This document shows, piece by piece, positions 25,755 to 33,837 of a stretch of 64,000 nt of DNA; the stretch's first letter is position 1, and each line of letters begins with the position of its first letter. The position numbers and the translations under genes were made by a program. The stretch covers positions 1,798,001 through 1,862,000 of the forward strand of contig NZ_CP021323.1 of the NCBI RefSeq assembly GCF_002155145.1. Reading direction: 5' to 3'. The notes under the pieces were generated by a model. That model did not search any database, was not told where the DNA came from, and saw nothing but the letters and a program-made list of their open reading frames with translations. Source of the DNA: Kushneria konosiri (GTDB lineage: Bacteria > Pseudomonadota > Gammaproteobacteria > Pseudomonadales > Halomonadaceae).

Positions 25755-26279
25755 TCATGACCATGGGTCTGATCCCATGGCGTGTTTCTGATCGGTTCCT
25801 GCAGGACAAGAGACCGATACGTCGAGAACGTGATTTGGAAACGGATCAGACAGGCAGGGGTGGGGCGCGCGACTGCGCGTTGGGAAACCAGGGGGGCGGG
25901 CATGACCCTGCAGACGAGCCATTACCGGAGCATCATGTGGCCCGGCACGGCCGGGCGGCAGCATCAGGGCTGGCTCAAGGATCAGCGGTGTATGGGCCAG
26001 CAGTGAGCAGTAGCCACACTGGGCAAGATCTACATGGCCGGCGGGATGGGTTTGTTGATGACGCCCTGCACTGGTCTTGAACGTGTCATGAGCATCCTGC
26101 AGGTCCATGACGTGTTCGGCGTGCACCGCGGACGCTGGATCATGCCAGCGGGAAGAGACATTGCCGGACTCGCGCTCATGGGCCAGCACCAGTGTCTGTG
26201 ACAGCACCGGGGCCAGAAAAATGACCAGCATGGCGGCCAGGGCCAGCCAGGCCGGGAATGAACAGCGCAGACGAGTCAT
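25755..26279 (-). CDS. DUF2946-like secreted/membrane-anchored protein
   Basis: 174 residues. N-terminal hydrophobic segment (about 8-32, signal or anchor), a His-containing middle and the core motif CGYCSLLAHTPLI near residue 88, which is the DUF2946 signature. DUF2946 genes occur next to PepSY or TonB receptor genes in copper-related clusters; the function is unknown. The C-terminal 60 residues are Pro/Arg-rich with further Cys, unlike the compact family core. The PepSY gene follows 11 bases after its stop. Confidence 0.72.
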   Translation of the reverse strand: MTRLRCSFPAWLALAAMLVIFLAPVLSQTLVLAHERESGNVSSRWHDPASAVHAEHVMDLQDAHDTFKTSAGRHQQTHPAGHVDLAQCGYCSLLAHTPLILEPALMLPPGRAGPHDAPVMARLQGHARPPGFPTRSRAPHPCLSDPFPNHVLDVSVSCPAGTDQKHAMGSDPWS

Positions 26280-26465
26280 GAGCGGGCGGAAGCAGCGTCC
26301 GGGAATGGGCGTGTCAGAAACTGTAACCTTACCGTAAACCCGGTCTCCGGGACATCCCGTCGATCCGTCTTCCGCCTGGATGACACTGAAGCATGGTCAG
26401 TGCAGGGCGCGTCGGAAAGCCGGGTCGCCAACGCTGTCCCCGATCACAGGAGCGGGGCAGGCGGT

Positions 26466-26774
26466 CTAATCGGACAGGGTGTTGGCGTTGACCGTCATCG
26501 GCAGGCTGCCTGTCGCTGCTTCGTCGTCATTGACGGCCTTCAGGGGCACGGGGACATGCAGTGCCACAGCGTCCGGCTGGGCATCGAAGGGGTCATTGGC
26601 CGCACCAACGATCAGGCGTCGACGCTCGAAGGCCAGATCGCTTCGCCGGCCCAGATAGGTGTCGCAGTCCCGGCAATGCACGGGATCCTCGACCGGGCGC
26701 ATGTTCCCGGATCGAATCATGATGCGTCGGCTGCCACAGTGAAAACAGCGGACATTGAGCTCTGTGGGCCTCAT
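26466..26774 (-). CDS. Small zinc-ribbon protein
   Basis: 102 residues from the ATG at 26774 with AGAGG six bases upstream; the longer reading from 26849 lacks one. Two Cys pairs, CFHCGSRR near residue 10 and CRDC near residue 33, form a four-Cys zinc ribbon. The C-terminal 60 residues are not recognised. It might act as a nucleic-acid or protein-binding accessory factor, but this is only suggested by the ribbon. Confidence 0.6.
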   Translation of the reverse strand: MRPTELNVRCFHCGSRRIMIRSGNMRPVEDPVHCRDCDTYLGRRSDLAFERRRLIVGAANDPFDAQPDAVALHVPVPLKAVNDDEAATGSLPMTVNANTLSD

Positions 26775-26888
26775 GAAATACCTCTGTAATTTGTTTATCC
26801 ATGTTATGTGATAACGCTCATATGCCCTAGCATGAAATTGCCTTTTCATACTTCAAGCTCAGGCCAATGGACCGCCCATTTCGTGCCT

Positions 26889-27992
26889 TTAATGCTCCAG
26901 GCGTTGACGGTTTTGATTCTCTGGCGCGTTATCTCCCATGAGATGCCCATCGGGTGCGGGCACGCCCGCGCGGATCATGTCGGAGAAGCCTGAATCAGCA
27001 TGCCCCCCCTTATCGGCCGCCTGTGCTCGAGAGTTGATGTGTCCACGCGACTTTAGTTCGACAAGGGAGCGGGAGGTGTCCAGTGCCTCAAGGTCATACA
27101 GGTAGCCGGGCAGATAGCCCGATAGCAGCAGTCGGTAATCAACGGGAAGACCCGGGATGATGCGTTTGACCATGTCAAAGACCAGCGTGGTGCAGTTGCT
27201 GGTCAGGGTGTGATAGAAGGCCGGCGTATCGCGCAGCTCCCGGGCCTTACCGAGGTAGGCCAGAAACAGTGCCCGCGCAGCGTCATCGGGCAGGGCCACT
27301 CGATAGAGATACACGTCTTCATCGCGCACGTTGGAGCGGGTCCGCACGATATCGTGTTCGTCGGCGGCGATCAGCGCCATTTCAAACTGTTTGAAAAAGC
27401 CGCCGATGGCGGAGAAGGACTCACCGCGCTGGCGGCGAATCTCGACGGAAAAGACCAGCTGTTGTCCGTCTCGAAAGCCGAAGCTGACCAGCGTATGGGC
27501 GATGGCCGGCCCCATCCAGTAGGAGACGATCAGATCCGTTGAGACCAGTTCGGAAAGACGATAGGTACGACGCTCCCAGTGCTCGGTATAGCGATCCGGC
27601 GTCTGCCAGTCGAAATTGCGCACGTTGTCGATCGTGACCTGATCCCCGTCAATAACGGCATGCGGCAGGCGTGAGACGTCCGGTGCCCAGTCACGATCGC
27701 CCCGGGGTGTAATGCCTTGCCACCAGATCAGCAGGGCCGCCAGCGCCAGCAGCCATGTCACCATGATGATTCGGTGTCCCGCGATGGGCACATGCAGGGC
27801 CGCCAGCACAGCGCTCAGCCCGAGAATTCCCCAGCCCACCACAACCGCCACGAGCACGGCATCAGACCCCGGCAGCTGGTACCAGAGAGCCAGCCCGCCC
27901 CACAGGCTTGCCAGTACCATCAAGAGTGCAATGAGTGCGCGTCCTGTCCAGCGCAGCACAGGGCGCCACCAGCGCGTCGGGGTAGAGGCCAT
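26889..27992 (-). CDS. DUF4105 (Lnb N-terminal-like) membrane protein
   Basis: 367 residues. Three N-terminal hydrophobic segments (about 15-37, 45-67, 75-93) are followed by a periplasmic DUF4105 domain with NVRNFDWQTPDRYTEHWERRTY near 123-144, HTLVSFGFRDGQQLVFSVEIR near 166-186, and the conserved SNCTT with C267. The family is proposed to be a cysteine-peptidase-like or amidase fold; no substrate is established. The last 60 residues are low-complexity and poorly conserved. Divergent from the DUF2243-CtaG pair. Confidence 0.85.
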   Translation of the reverse strand: MASTPTRWWRPVLRWTGRALIALLMVLASLWGGLALWYQLPGSDAVLVAVVVGWGILGLSAVLAALHVPIAGHRIIMVTWLLALAALLIWWQGITPRGDRDWAPDVSRLPHAVIDGDQVTIDNVRNFDWQTPDRYTEHWERRTYRLSELVSTDLIVSYWMGPAIAHTLVSFGFRDGQQLVFSVEIRRQRGESFSAIGGFFKQFEMALIAADEHDIVRTRSNVRDEDVYLYRVALPDDAARALFLAYLGKARELRDTPAFYHTLTSNCTTLVFDMVKRIIPGLPVDYRLLLSGYLPGYLYDLEALDTSRSLVELKSRGHINSRAQAADKGGHADSGFSDMIRAGVPAPDGHLMGDNAPENQNRQRLEH

Positions 27993-28117
27993 GGCAGGGC
28001 TCCAGTCAGCAGCAGGGATGAAATTTTTGAAATGGGCATGATGTCTAATCCGCTGTCATGCGCCAGGCTTGTGGAGAATAACGCATTGCCCGAATCAGAG
28101 CCTGCCAGGAGAGCGCC

Positions 28118-28588
28118 ATGGCCGTACAGTCCCCCGTTGCCCCGGATATCCGCCGCACCATGATCGCCGCCATTTTGCTGGGCATCGGCTTTATGGCGGC
28201 GATCGACGAAATCATCTTTCACCAGCTGCTCGCCTGGCACCATTTCGTCGACACCGGCTCCTCGGCCCTGGCGCTGGCCTCCGATGGCATCCTGCACACC
28301 ATGGAGCTGGTGTTTCTGGTGGTGGGTGCCTTTCTGATGATCGAGCTGCACGGACGTCGCGCCCAGGCCCCCGGCTACCGTGGCCCGGGCTTTCTGCTCG
28401 GTATGGGGGGCTTTCAGACCTTTGACGGGATCGTTGATCACAAGATTCTCGGACTTCACCAGGTGCGTTACGTCGAGCATGTCTGGCTCTATGACATTGC
28501 CTGGATCGGTGCCGGGCTGATCATGCTGGCCATCGGCTGGAAGCTTTTGCAGCGTGCCCGACAGGGGCGGGCGATGAGCCAGAACTGA
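28118..28588 (+). CDS. DUF2243 membrane protein
   Basis: 156 residues, AGGAGAG upstream. Four transmembrane helices with the conserved block AAIDEIIFHQLLAWHHF near residue 28, SDGILHTMELVFLV near 67, and DGIVDHKILGLHQVR near 107. The many His and acidic residues inside or near helices suggest metal or heme contact. The 16-bp gap to a CtaG gene repeats an association seen widely, pointing to a role in oxidase assembly or copper delivery; this is inferred. Confidence 0.85.
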   Translation: MAVQSPVAPDIRRTMIAAILLGIGFMAAIDEIIFHQLLAWHHFVDTGSSALALASDGILHTMELVFLVVGAFLMIELHGRRAQAPGYRGPGFLLGMGGFQTFDGIVDHKILGLHQVRYVEHVWLYDIAWIGAGLIMLAIGWKLLQRARQGRAMSQN

Positions 28589-28604
28589 TGGGGTAAACCT
28601 CGCC

Positions 28605-29477
28605 GTGACCGATCATGCCGCTTCGCATGCCACCATGACCATGGGGATAACCTCCATGGTCGCACTGCTTTTGATCGCGCTGTTGTGGCTGGCCTACCTG
28701 GCCGGCGCGTGGCGCACGCAACGGCAAAAACCATGGTCCCGGGGGCGAACGCTTTTGTTCACCCTGGGGTGTATGACGCTTGCCGTGGCGTTTATGCCCT
28801 CGCTTATGCACGCTGCGCATCAGGACGTACGATGGCACATGGTGCAGCATCTGTTGCTGGGCATGTTTGCGCCGCTCGGGCTGGTGTTTGCCGCGCCCAT
28901 GACACTGCTGTTGCGCAATCTGCCTGCCGAGGGCGCCCGCCGGCTGGTGCGCTTTCTCGGTACCCGGCCGGTGCGAGTGCTGACGCACCCCGTTACGGCA
29001 GCCCTGTTCGATATTGGCGGCATGTATCTGCTTTATATGACGCCGCTGTATGCGCACAGTCTGGTTACGCCCTGGCTTTCGATCTTCCTGCATCTGCATT
29101 TCGTGGTCTCGGGCACCCTGTTTACCTGGGCGATTGCAGGGCCCGACCCGGCGCCACATCGGCCGTCCTGGCGTACACGGATGGGGGTTCTGCTGGTGGC
29201 CATGGCCGCACACGCAACGCTTGGCAAGCTTCTGTATGCGTTCAACTTTCCCCGCGGTACGGGTGCGGACCCCGAAGAGCTCCATCAGGCGGCGATGTGG
29301 ATGTACTACTGGGGAGATCTGGCCGAAGCCACGCTGGTGGTGGCCCTGATGCTCGCCTGGCTGCGCCGTCGCAGGCGTCTTTCGGATTTCAATGAGGCGT
29401 CGCCGGACCTGCGTCCGATCCGGGAATGCCTTGCTGGCCCTATCCCGGCAGTGGGGTCTGGCCATCGGTCGAAGTAG
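28605..29477 (+). CDS. CtaG-type (caa3) cytochrome c oxidase assembly protein
   Basis: 290 residues, GTG start at 28605. Seven helices and the family's His-rich blocks: HAAHQDVRWHMVQHLLLGMFAPL, HPVTAALFDIGGMYLLYMTPLY, HLHFVVSGTLFTWAIAGPDP and MYYWGDLAEATLV. The CtaG_Caa3 family is required for caa3 oxidase maturation in Bacillus; in proteobacteria it is linked with copper insertion. No oxidase structural gene lies in the window. The 3' end overlaps the convergent glycosyltransferase gene by 38 bp. Confidence 0.87.
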   Translation: MTDHAASHATMTMGITSMVALLLIALLWLAYLAGAWRTQRQKPWSRGRTLLFTLGCMTLAVAFMPSLMHAAHQDVRWHMVQHLLLGMFAPLGLVFAAPMTLLLRNLPAEGARRLVRFLGTRPVRVLTHPVTAALFDIGGMYLLYMTPLYAHSLVTPWLSIFLHLHFVVSGTLFTWAIAGPDPAPHRPSWRTRMGVLLVAMAAHATLGKLLYAFNFPRGTGADPEELHQAAMWMYYWGDLAEATLVVALMLAWLRRRRRLSDFNEASPDLRPIRECLAGPIPAVGSGHRSK

Positions 29478-30168
29478 ATGAAGGATGGGCCAGCGACTGC
29501 AGCAGCGCGCCCAGTCCGTTCGGGGCACGGGCCTGATGTCTGGCACTGGTCATGACACGCAGATTGGGTGCCCAGGTAACGTTGCCATGTGCGGCCAGGT
29601 GACGTTCGATCAGATCGACATCCTCATGGCAGCGTAGCGGTCGAAAGCCACCCAGTCGCCTGTAGACGGCCATGCTGATCCCCATATTGGCCCCATGGAT
29701 GTGTTGTCGCTCAACGTTCTGGCGCTGATGGGCCAGATAGCGCGCGCGTATATCCGGTGACAGCGCCTGCCATTGAACCAGATAAACCCCACCGCAAACG
29801 ACCTCGGTACCCAGGCCGTACAGGTCAGTCAGCCAGCTGTTGCTCACATGGGTGTCGGCATCGGTAAAGGCCAGCCAGTCGATCCCGTCCGGTAACGCCT
29901 GAACGCCGGCATGGCGAGCCACGCCCACGTTGGCGGCGGCGATGTTGACTATGGTGATGTCATGCGACTCGGCGATTTCTGCCACTACCGTGGCCGAACG
30001 GTCCTGACAGCTGTCCAGCACTACCACAAGCGTCACGTCATGCCCGAGTGCTCGTGCATGATCGGCGGCCAGAAGCAGCGAGGCAAGACACGTGCCCAGA
30101 TGCTGTTCTTCATCGTGAGCAGGGACCACGACCCCGATATGGGCCAGCGCGTTACAAAGCGTCGTCAT
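29440..30168 (-). CDS. Family 2 glycosyltransferase (fourth gene of acyl-CoA DH/PIG-L/methyltransferase operon)
   Basis: 242 residues; AGAGGG precedes the ATG at 30168. GT-A fold features: VVVPAHDEEQHLGTCL at the start, DSCQD near 53, the metal-binding DADTH near 102, and CHEDVDLIERH near 182 with the catalytic acidic residues (the ED motif of GT2). No transmembrane helices, so it acts in the cytoplasm on a nucleotide sugar. It is the last gene of the four-gene operon, overlapping the methyltransferase gene by 17 bp. Acceptor and donor are unknown. Confidence 0.85.
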   Translation of the reverse strand: MTTLCNALAHIGVVVPAHDEEQHLGTCLASLLLAADHARALGHDVTLVVVLDSCQDRSATVVAEIAESHDITIVNIAAANVGVARHAGVQALPDGIDWLAFTDADTHVSNSWLTDLYGLGTEVVCGGVYLVQWQALSPDIRARYLAHQRQNVERQHIHGANMGISMAVYRRLGGFRPLRCHEDVDLIERHLAAHGNVTWAPNLRVMTSARHQARAPNGLGALLQSLAHPSSTSTDGQTPLPG

Positions 30169-30769
30169 GGAAGCCCTCTTGACGTGAGGCCACCGGAGAG
30201 GGCGTGCGCTGCCAGAGATCGATCAGGGTGTCGCTGTCCTCGTAATGGCCGTGCCGTGTGACATTCAGATGATCTGCCAGCGTGCGATGAACGCTTTCGG
30301 CATTCAGATCGCTGCCATCGATGGGATGGCGCCAGTGACAGGCCAGCAGCTCACCGTCCTCGCTCAGAGCGGTCTCAATGCGCCTGCACAGCGTGTCGAG
30401 TGCTTCCCGGCTCAGGTAGTAGCCTATCTCGCTGATTATGATCAGATCAAAACGGCCTTCCGGCCACTGTTCGGGAATGGCGCCGCAGTCGATGTTCACG
30501 TGGGGCTGATCCTTGAGGGCCTCGCGGGCACGGCGCACGGCGCTCTGGCTGATATCCTGGATGTCGAGCGCATCGCAGCGCGCGGCCAGCGCGGTGCTGA
30601 GCACGCCGATGGAGCAGCCGGGTTCGAACGCGCGGCGATAGCGCTGGCGGGTCAGCATTGCCAGCGTCAGATCGCGCTTGCGCCGTTCGTACCAGCGCGA
30701 GTGGTAGTGCCAGGGATCATCATGCGTGGCGTGCAGCTGTTCAAAGGCCTGAGCGTCCAGACGAGTCAT
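30152..30769 (-). CDS. SAM-dependent methyltransferase, NodS-like
   Basis: 205 residues. The N-terminus FEQLHATHDDPWHYHSRWYERRKRDLTLAML (about 9-39) and the SAM-binding motif EPGCSIGVLSTALA near 49-62 are typical of the NodS-like class I methyltransferases, which in rhizobia N-methylate the deacetylated terminal sugar of Nod factors. Here the preceding gene encodes a PIG-L deacetylase, which fits N-methylation after deacetylation. ATGA overlap with the deacetylase, 17-bp overlap with the glycosyltransferase. Confidence 0.83.
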   Translation of the reverse strand: MTRLDAQAFEQLHATHDDPWHYHSRWYERRKRDLTLAMLTRQRYRRAFEPGCSIGVLSTALAARCDALDIQDISQSAVRRAREALKDQPHVNIDCGAIPEQWPEGRFDLIIISEIGYYLSREALDTLCRRIETALSEDGELLACHWRHPIDGSDLNAESVHRTLADHLNVTRHGHYEDSDTLIDLWQRTPSPVASRQEGFHDDAL

Positions 30770-31563
30770 GGATGGGCTCTCCCGGCGGACGCTGATGGCG
30801 CGTCGATAAAAAATACTTCATGGGGGCGTGTCAGCCGGGCCAGCACGTGATCGGACAGAATCGGTGCCTGTCCGGTGGCCGGATCGATGCTCAACTGGCT
30901 CTGGTGGGCCTGAATGGCGGCCCGTTTGTCGGCCAGCATGTCATCGTCAAGCCGCAGGCGCCGGGCACGATGCCAGGGCACGCGGGTATCTCCCGGCTCG
31001 GCCCAGTGCCAGGTCCAGATCGGCACTTCGATCAGCCGCGCACCCGTGAGCTCACAGGCACGCATGCAGGCACGCCCGGTGGCTTCATGATCCGGGTGGC
31101 CGTCACCGCGCCAGGTAGTCAGCACCACGTGCGCGGGGGTGAGATAGCCCAGCAGATGATCGCACAGCGTGGATTCATGCTCGGCCACGCGCGTATCCGG
31201 CAGTGTCAGTCTTGTCATCGTGGTCTGCTGCTGACAGCCCAGACGCGACAGCGCCTCGAGGCTTTCCAGCGGGCGCTGACGGGCCAGATGCTCGGGCGTG
31301 AAATGGGCAGAGCCTGCATGACTTGCCGTGCCATCCGTTACGGCAACGATTTGCAGGGCATGCCCGGCGTCGGCGAGCTGAAGCATCAGTCCGGCAAAGC
31401 CCAGGGTTTCATCATCGGGGTGGGGGGCCACGATCACGGCGTGCTGATGCGGGGCGACCAGTGCCTCAAGGGAGGTCAGGGGCATCGCCTCCAGCCTGCC
31501 CCGGGCCTGCCAGTCGGCCTCTGGCGTGCCTTCGCCCTCGATTCGACGATCATCAGTGCTCAT
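30766..31563 (-). CDS. PIG-L family N-deacetylase
   Basis: 265 residues from the ATG at 31563, which forms an ATGA overlap with the upstream stop and has GGTGG five bases before it. Zinc motifs: APHPDDETLG near residue 46 and GHPDHEATG near 135, both intact. PIG-L/LmbE enzymes remove the N-acetyl group from GlcNAc-containing substrates (GlcNAc-inositol, bacillithiol and mycothiol intermediates, antibiotics). Within this operon the substrate is unknown. In other bacteria I recall the deacetylase and methyltransferase parts being fused in one protein, which supports consecutive action. Confidence 0.87.
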   Translation of the reverse strand: MSTDDRRIEGEGTPEADWQARGRLEAMPLTSLEALVAPHQHAVIVAPHPDDETLGFAGLMLQLADAGHALQIVAVTDGTASHAGSAHFTPEHLARQRPLESLEALSRLGCQQQTTMTRLTLPDTRVAEHESTLCDHLLGYLTPAHVVLTTWRGDGHPDHEATGRACMRACELTGARLIEVPIWTWHWAEPGDTRVPWHRARRLRLDDDMLADKRAAIQAHQSQLSIDPATGQAPILSDHVLARLTRPHEVFFIDAPSASAGRAHP

Positions 31564-32588
31564 AACGACCACCCATGAACGTCATCGGCGCAGAGCCTGC
31601 CCAGCGCGCTCAGGTCGCGCTCGGCGTGGCTCTGACGCAGGTAGACGGGCAGGTCGGCCATCATGCGGGCAAACCGGCGGTCGCGGCAGAAGGGGCCGGC
31701 GCCCAGTGCGCGGCCGCAGTGGGTCACAATCTGCTCGACGCTGTGCTCGATGACGGCGCGGGTGCGCAGGGTCAGCGCCTGGCAGCCCTCATTGGGCGCT
31801 GTATCGATACGCCCGGCAGTCTCGCGCAGCGCGGCCAGACCGGCCTGCAGGGCAGCATCGACGTGGCCAAGATGCGCCATCATGAGCGGATCGCCCTGGC
31901 GGCTCGAGGCACTGGCCTTGAGCGTTTGGGCCAGCGCGTGCGCGCCGCCCAGCCAGCAGGCGGCGATGCCGGCGCCGCCCTGCCAGAAGCCGGGGCGGTC
32001 CAGATAGGCGTCGAGCGGACCGATCAGCGTGGCCCGGGCGTTGTCGAAATCGACCTCGACGCTGGCGCTGGCCTGCATGCCCACGGCCTGCCAGCCCCGC
32101 TCGGTGACGGTGACGCCGGGCTGATCCAGCATCACGGCGGCAAGACGCTGCTGGTCCGCCTGCCAGACGGTCATCAGCGCATGACTGACGATCGGGGCGC
32201 CCGAGCACCAGGCCTTGGTGCCGTCAAGCGTGATCTGTGCCGGGTCGTGGCCACTGACCTGCTCCCTGACCTTCACCCTGGCCTGCGGCGGCTCGGCAGC
32301 CCACATGGCCCAGCGGGCATCATCAGGGGCGTCAGGCATGACACCCAGTTCGGCCATGATGGCCAGCGCGTCCGTGTGGCCCTCATATAGCTTGATCAGG
32401 GCCAGATCATGACCTGCCACCTGATACAGGGCGCGCCAGCGCGCGAGCGTCTCGCTTGATCCGGGCCGGGGCAGCGGTCCCAGCGCAATCAGCTGATCCA
32501 GCCGTGCGGCCAGCTCGGTGATGTCCTCGGCGGGCATGTCGTGACATGCCAGAACATTATTTAAACGCTGAAAGAAGGTGGCCTCCAT
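31560..32588 (-). CDS. Acyl-CoA dehydrogenase-like flavoprotein (first gene of four-gene operon)
   Basis: 342 residues from the ATG at 32588 with GAGGAG upstream. It has the overall acyl-CoA dehydrogenase layout: an N-terminal helical part, a middle beta domain with GTKAWCSGAPIVSHALM (like the family's G-x-K-x-W/Y-I-x-N/G-x block) and FDNARATLIG, and a C-terminal helical bundle. It is shorter than the usual 380-residue enzymes and its C-terminal part is divergent, so a catalytic Glu could not be placed. It heads an operon with deacetylase, methyltransferase and glycosyltransferase, so it probably acts on a carrier- or sugar-linked intermediate rather than in beta-oxidation. Confidence 0.8.
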   Translation of the reverse strand: MEATFFQRLNNVLACHDMPAEDITELAARLDQLIALGPLPRPGSSETLARWRALYQVAGHDLALIKLYEGHTDALAIMAELGVMPDAPDDARWAMWAAEPPQARVKVREQVSGHDPAQITLDGTKAWCSGAPIVSHALMTVWQADQQRLAAVMLDQPGVTVTERGWQAVGMQASASVEVDFDNARATLIGPLDAYLDRPGFWQGGAGIAACWLGGAHALAQTLKASASSRQGDPLMMAHLGHVDAALQAGLAALRETAGRIDTAPNEGCQALTLRTRAVIEHSVEQIVTHCGRALGAGPFCRDRRFARMMADLPVYLRQSHAERDLSALGRLCADDVHGWSL

Positions 32589-32711
32589 GCAAACTCCTCG
32601 TTCGGCCTGTCGTGGGCGATCCTTGCCGGTAAAGGAGACGGACCAGAGCTTGAGAGTAGTTGCGAAGCCTTCGGGCAATATTGCTCGGGGTTAAGCTTTT
32701 GCAGTCGGATA

Positions 32712-32738
32712 CAAAAAGGACCGCCCGAAGGCAGTCCT
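32712..32738 (-). terminator. Rho-independent terminator of the aldo/keto reductase gene
   Basis: On the minus strand a 9-bp stem (one G-U pair) is closed by the very stable C(TTCG)G tetraloop and followed by five T. It starts about 20 bases after the stop codon at 32759. Confidence 0.88.
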
Positions 32739-32758
32739 GCATCCATGCTGGCAACGTT

Positions 32759-33718
32759 TTAGTTGCCCTGATCAGGTCGGCTGGCCTCATCAAGGATCTT
32801 CAGCGCGTCATCATCAAGTTTGAGCTGCGTGGCCTGCACGAGCTGGTCGAACTGACGTTGCGAGGTGGCACTGGCAATCGGCGCCGTGACCGCAGGCTGG
32901 GCGATCAGCCAGGCCAGTGACACCGCAGCCGGTGTGGCCTCAAGGCGTTCGGCCACCTGATCGAGGGCATTCAGCACGCGCATGCCACGCTTGTTGAAAT
33001 ACTGCTCGACGAACTGTTCACGGGCCTTGCCCTTGGCGTCTTCGCGCGAGCGATACTTGCCGGTGAGAAAACCGCTGGCCAGCGAGAAGTACGGCGTCAC
33101 ACCCAGATCATGTTGCTGGCAGACACCGGCCAGGTCGTTTTCAAACTCGTGGCGATCATAAAGGTTGTAGAACGGCTGCAATGCCTCATAGCGCGGCAGG
33201 CCGTTGTCGCCGGCGATACGCATGGCTTCCTCAAGGCGCTCGCCCGAGTAGTTCGAGGCCGCAACGTAGCGCACCTTGCCCTGTTCGATCAGGCGCTGAT
33301 AAGCCTCCAGCGTTTCTTCAAGCGGCGTGTCAGGATCATCCCGATGCGAGAAATAGAGATCCAGATGATCGGTCTGCAGCCGTTTGAGGGAATCCTCGAC
33401 CGCCTGCATGATCCAGTCGCGTGAGAGCCCCTTGCCGCCGGGCATTTCCATGCCGACCTTGCTGGCAAGCGTTATCCGGTCGCGATTGCCGCGGGCCCTG
33501 AAGTAACGGCCCAGCACGGATTCGGATTCACCGCCCTGATGACCCTCGGCCCAGCGCGAATAGACATCGGCGGTGTCGATCATGTTGAAGCCGGCATCCA
33601 GCCAGGCATCCAGCATCTCGAAGGACTGCTGCTCATCGAGCGTCCAGCCAAAGACGTTACCGCCAAAGATGATCGGGGCCGTTTTGAGCTCGCTGCGGCC
33701 CAGCTGACGCATGTCCAT
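32759..33718 (-). CDS. Aldo/keto reductase
   Basis: 319 residues from the ATG at 33718, AGGGAG five bases upstream. Catalytic tetrad: Asp and Tyr in MIDTADVYSRW near residue 47, Lys in LASKVG near 86, His in YFSHRDD near 124. It is an NADPH-dependent reductase of aldehydes or ketones with a (beta/alpha)8 barrel. The wording is of the YajO/Tas-like group 'aldo/keto reductase' of unspecified substrate. Monocistronic. Confidence 0.9.
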   Translation of the reverse strand: MDMRQLGRSELKTAPIIFGGNVFGWTLDEQQSFEMLDAWLDAGFNMIDTADVYSRWAEGHQGGESESVLGRYFRARGNRDRITLASKVGMEMPGGKGLSRDWIMQAVEDSLKRLQTDHLDLYFSHRDDPDTPLEETLEAYQRLIEQGKVRYVAASNYSGERLEEAMRIAGDNGLPRYEALQPFYNLYDRHEFENDLAGVCQQHDLGVTPYFSLASGFLTGKYRSREDAKGKAREQFVEQYFNKRGMRVLNALDQVAERLEATPAAVSLAWLIAQPAVTAPIASATSQRQFDQLVQATQLKLDDDALKILDEASRPDQGN

Positions 33719-33837
33719 GATCACTCCCTGTTCGATGGATATGTCATCAAGCGTAGTCGGTGTGGGCGGTCTCTACAGCGCCTTGCAGCCTGCCTCGTAT
33801 CACATGTCGAGCCGGATGGAGGGATTGGGTTTCGAGA

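Noticed and set aside
25755-26279. TonB-dependent receptor near the DUF2946-PepSY operon
   Set aside because: Such a receptor is often adjacent in these clusters, but none of the neighbouring reading frames has a plug or barrel.
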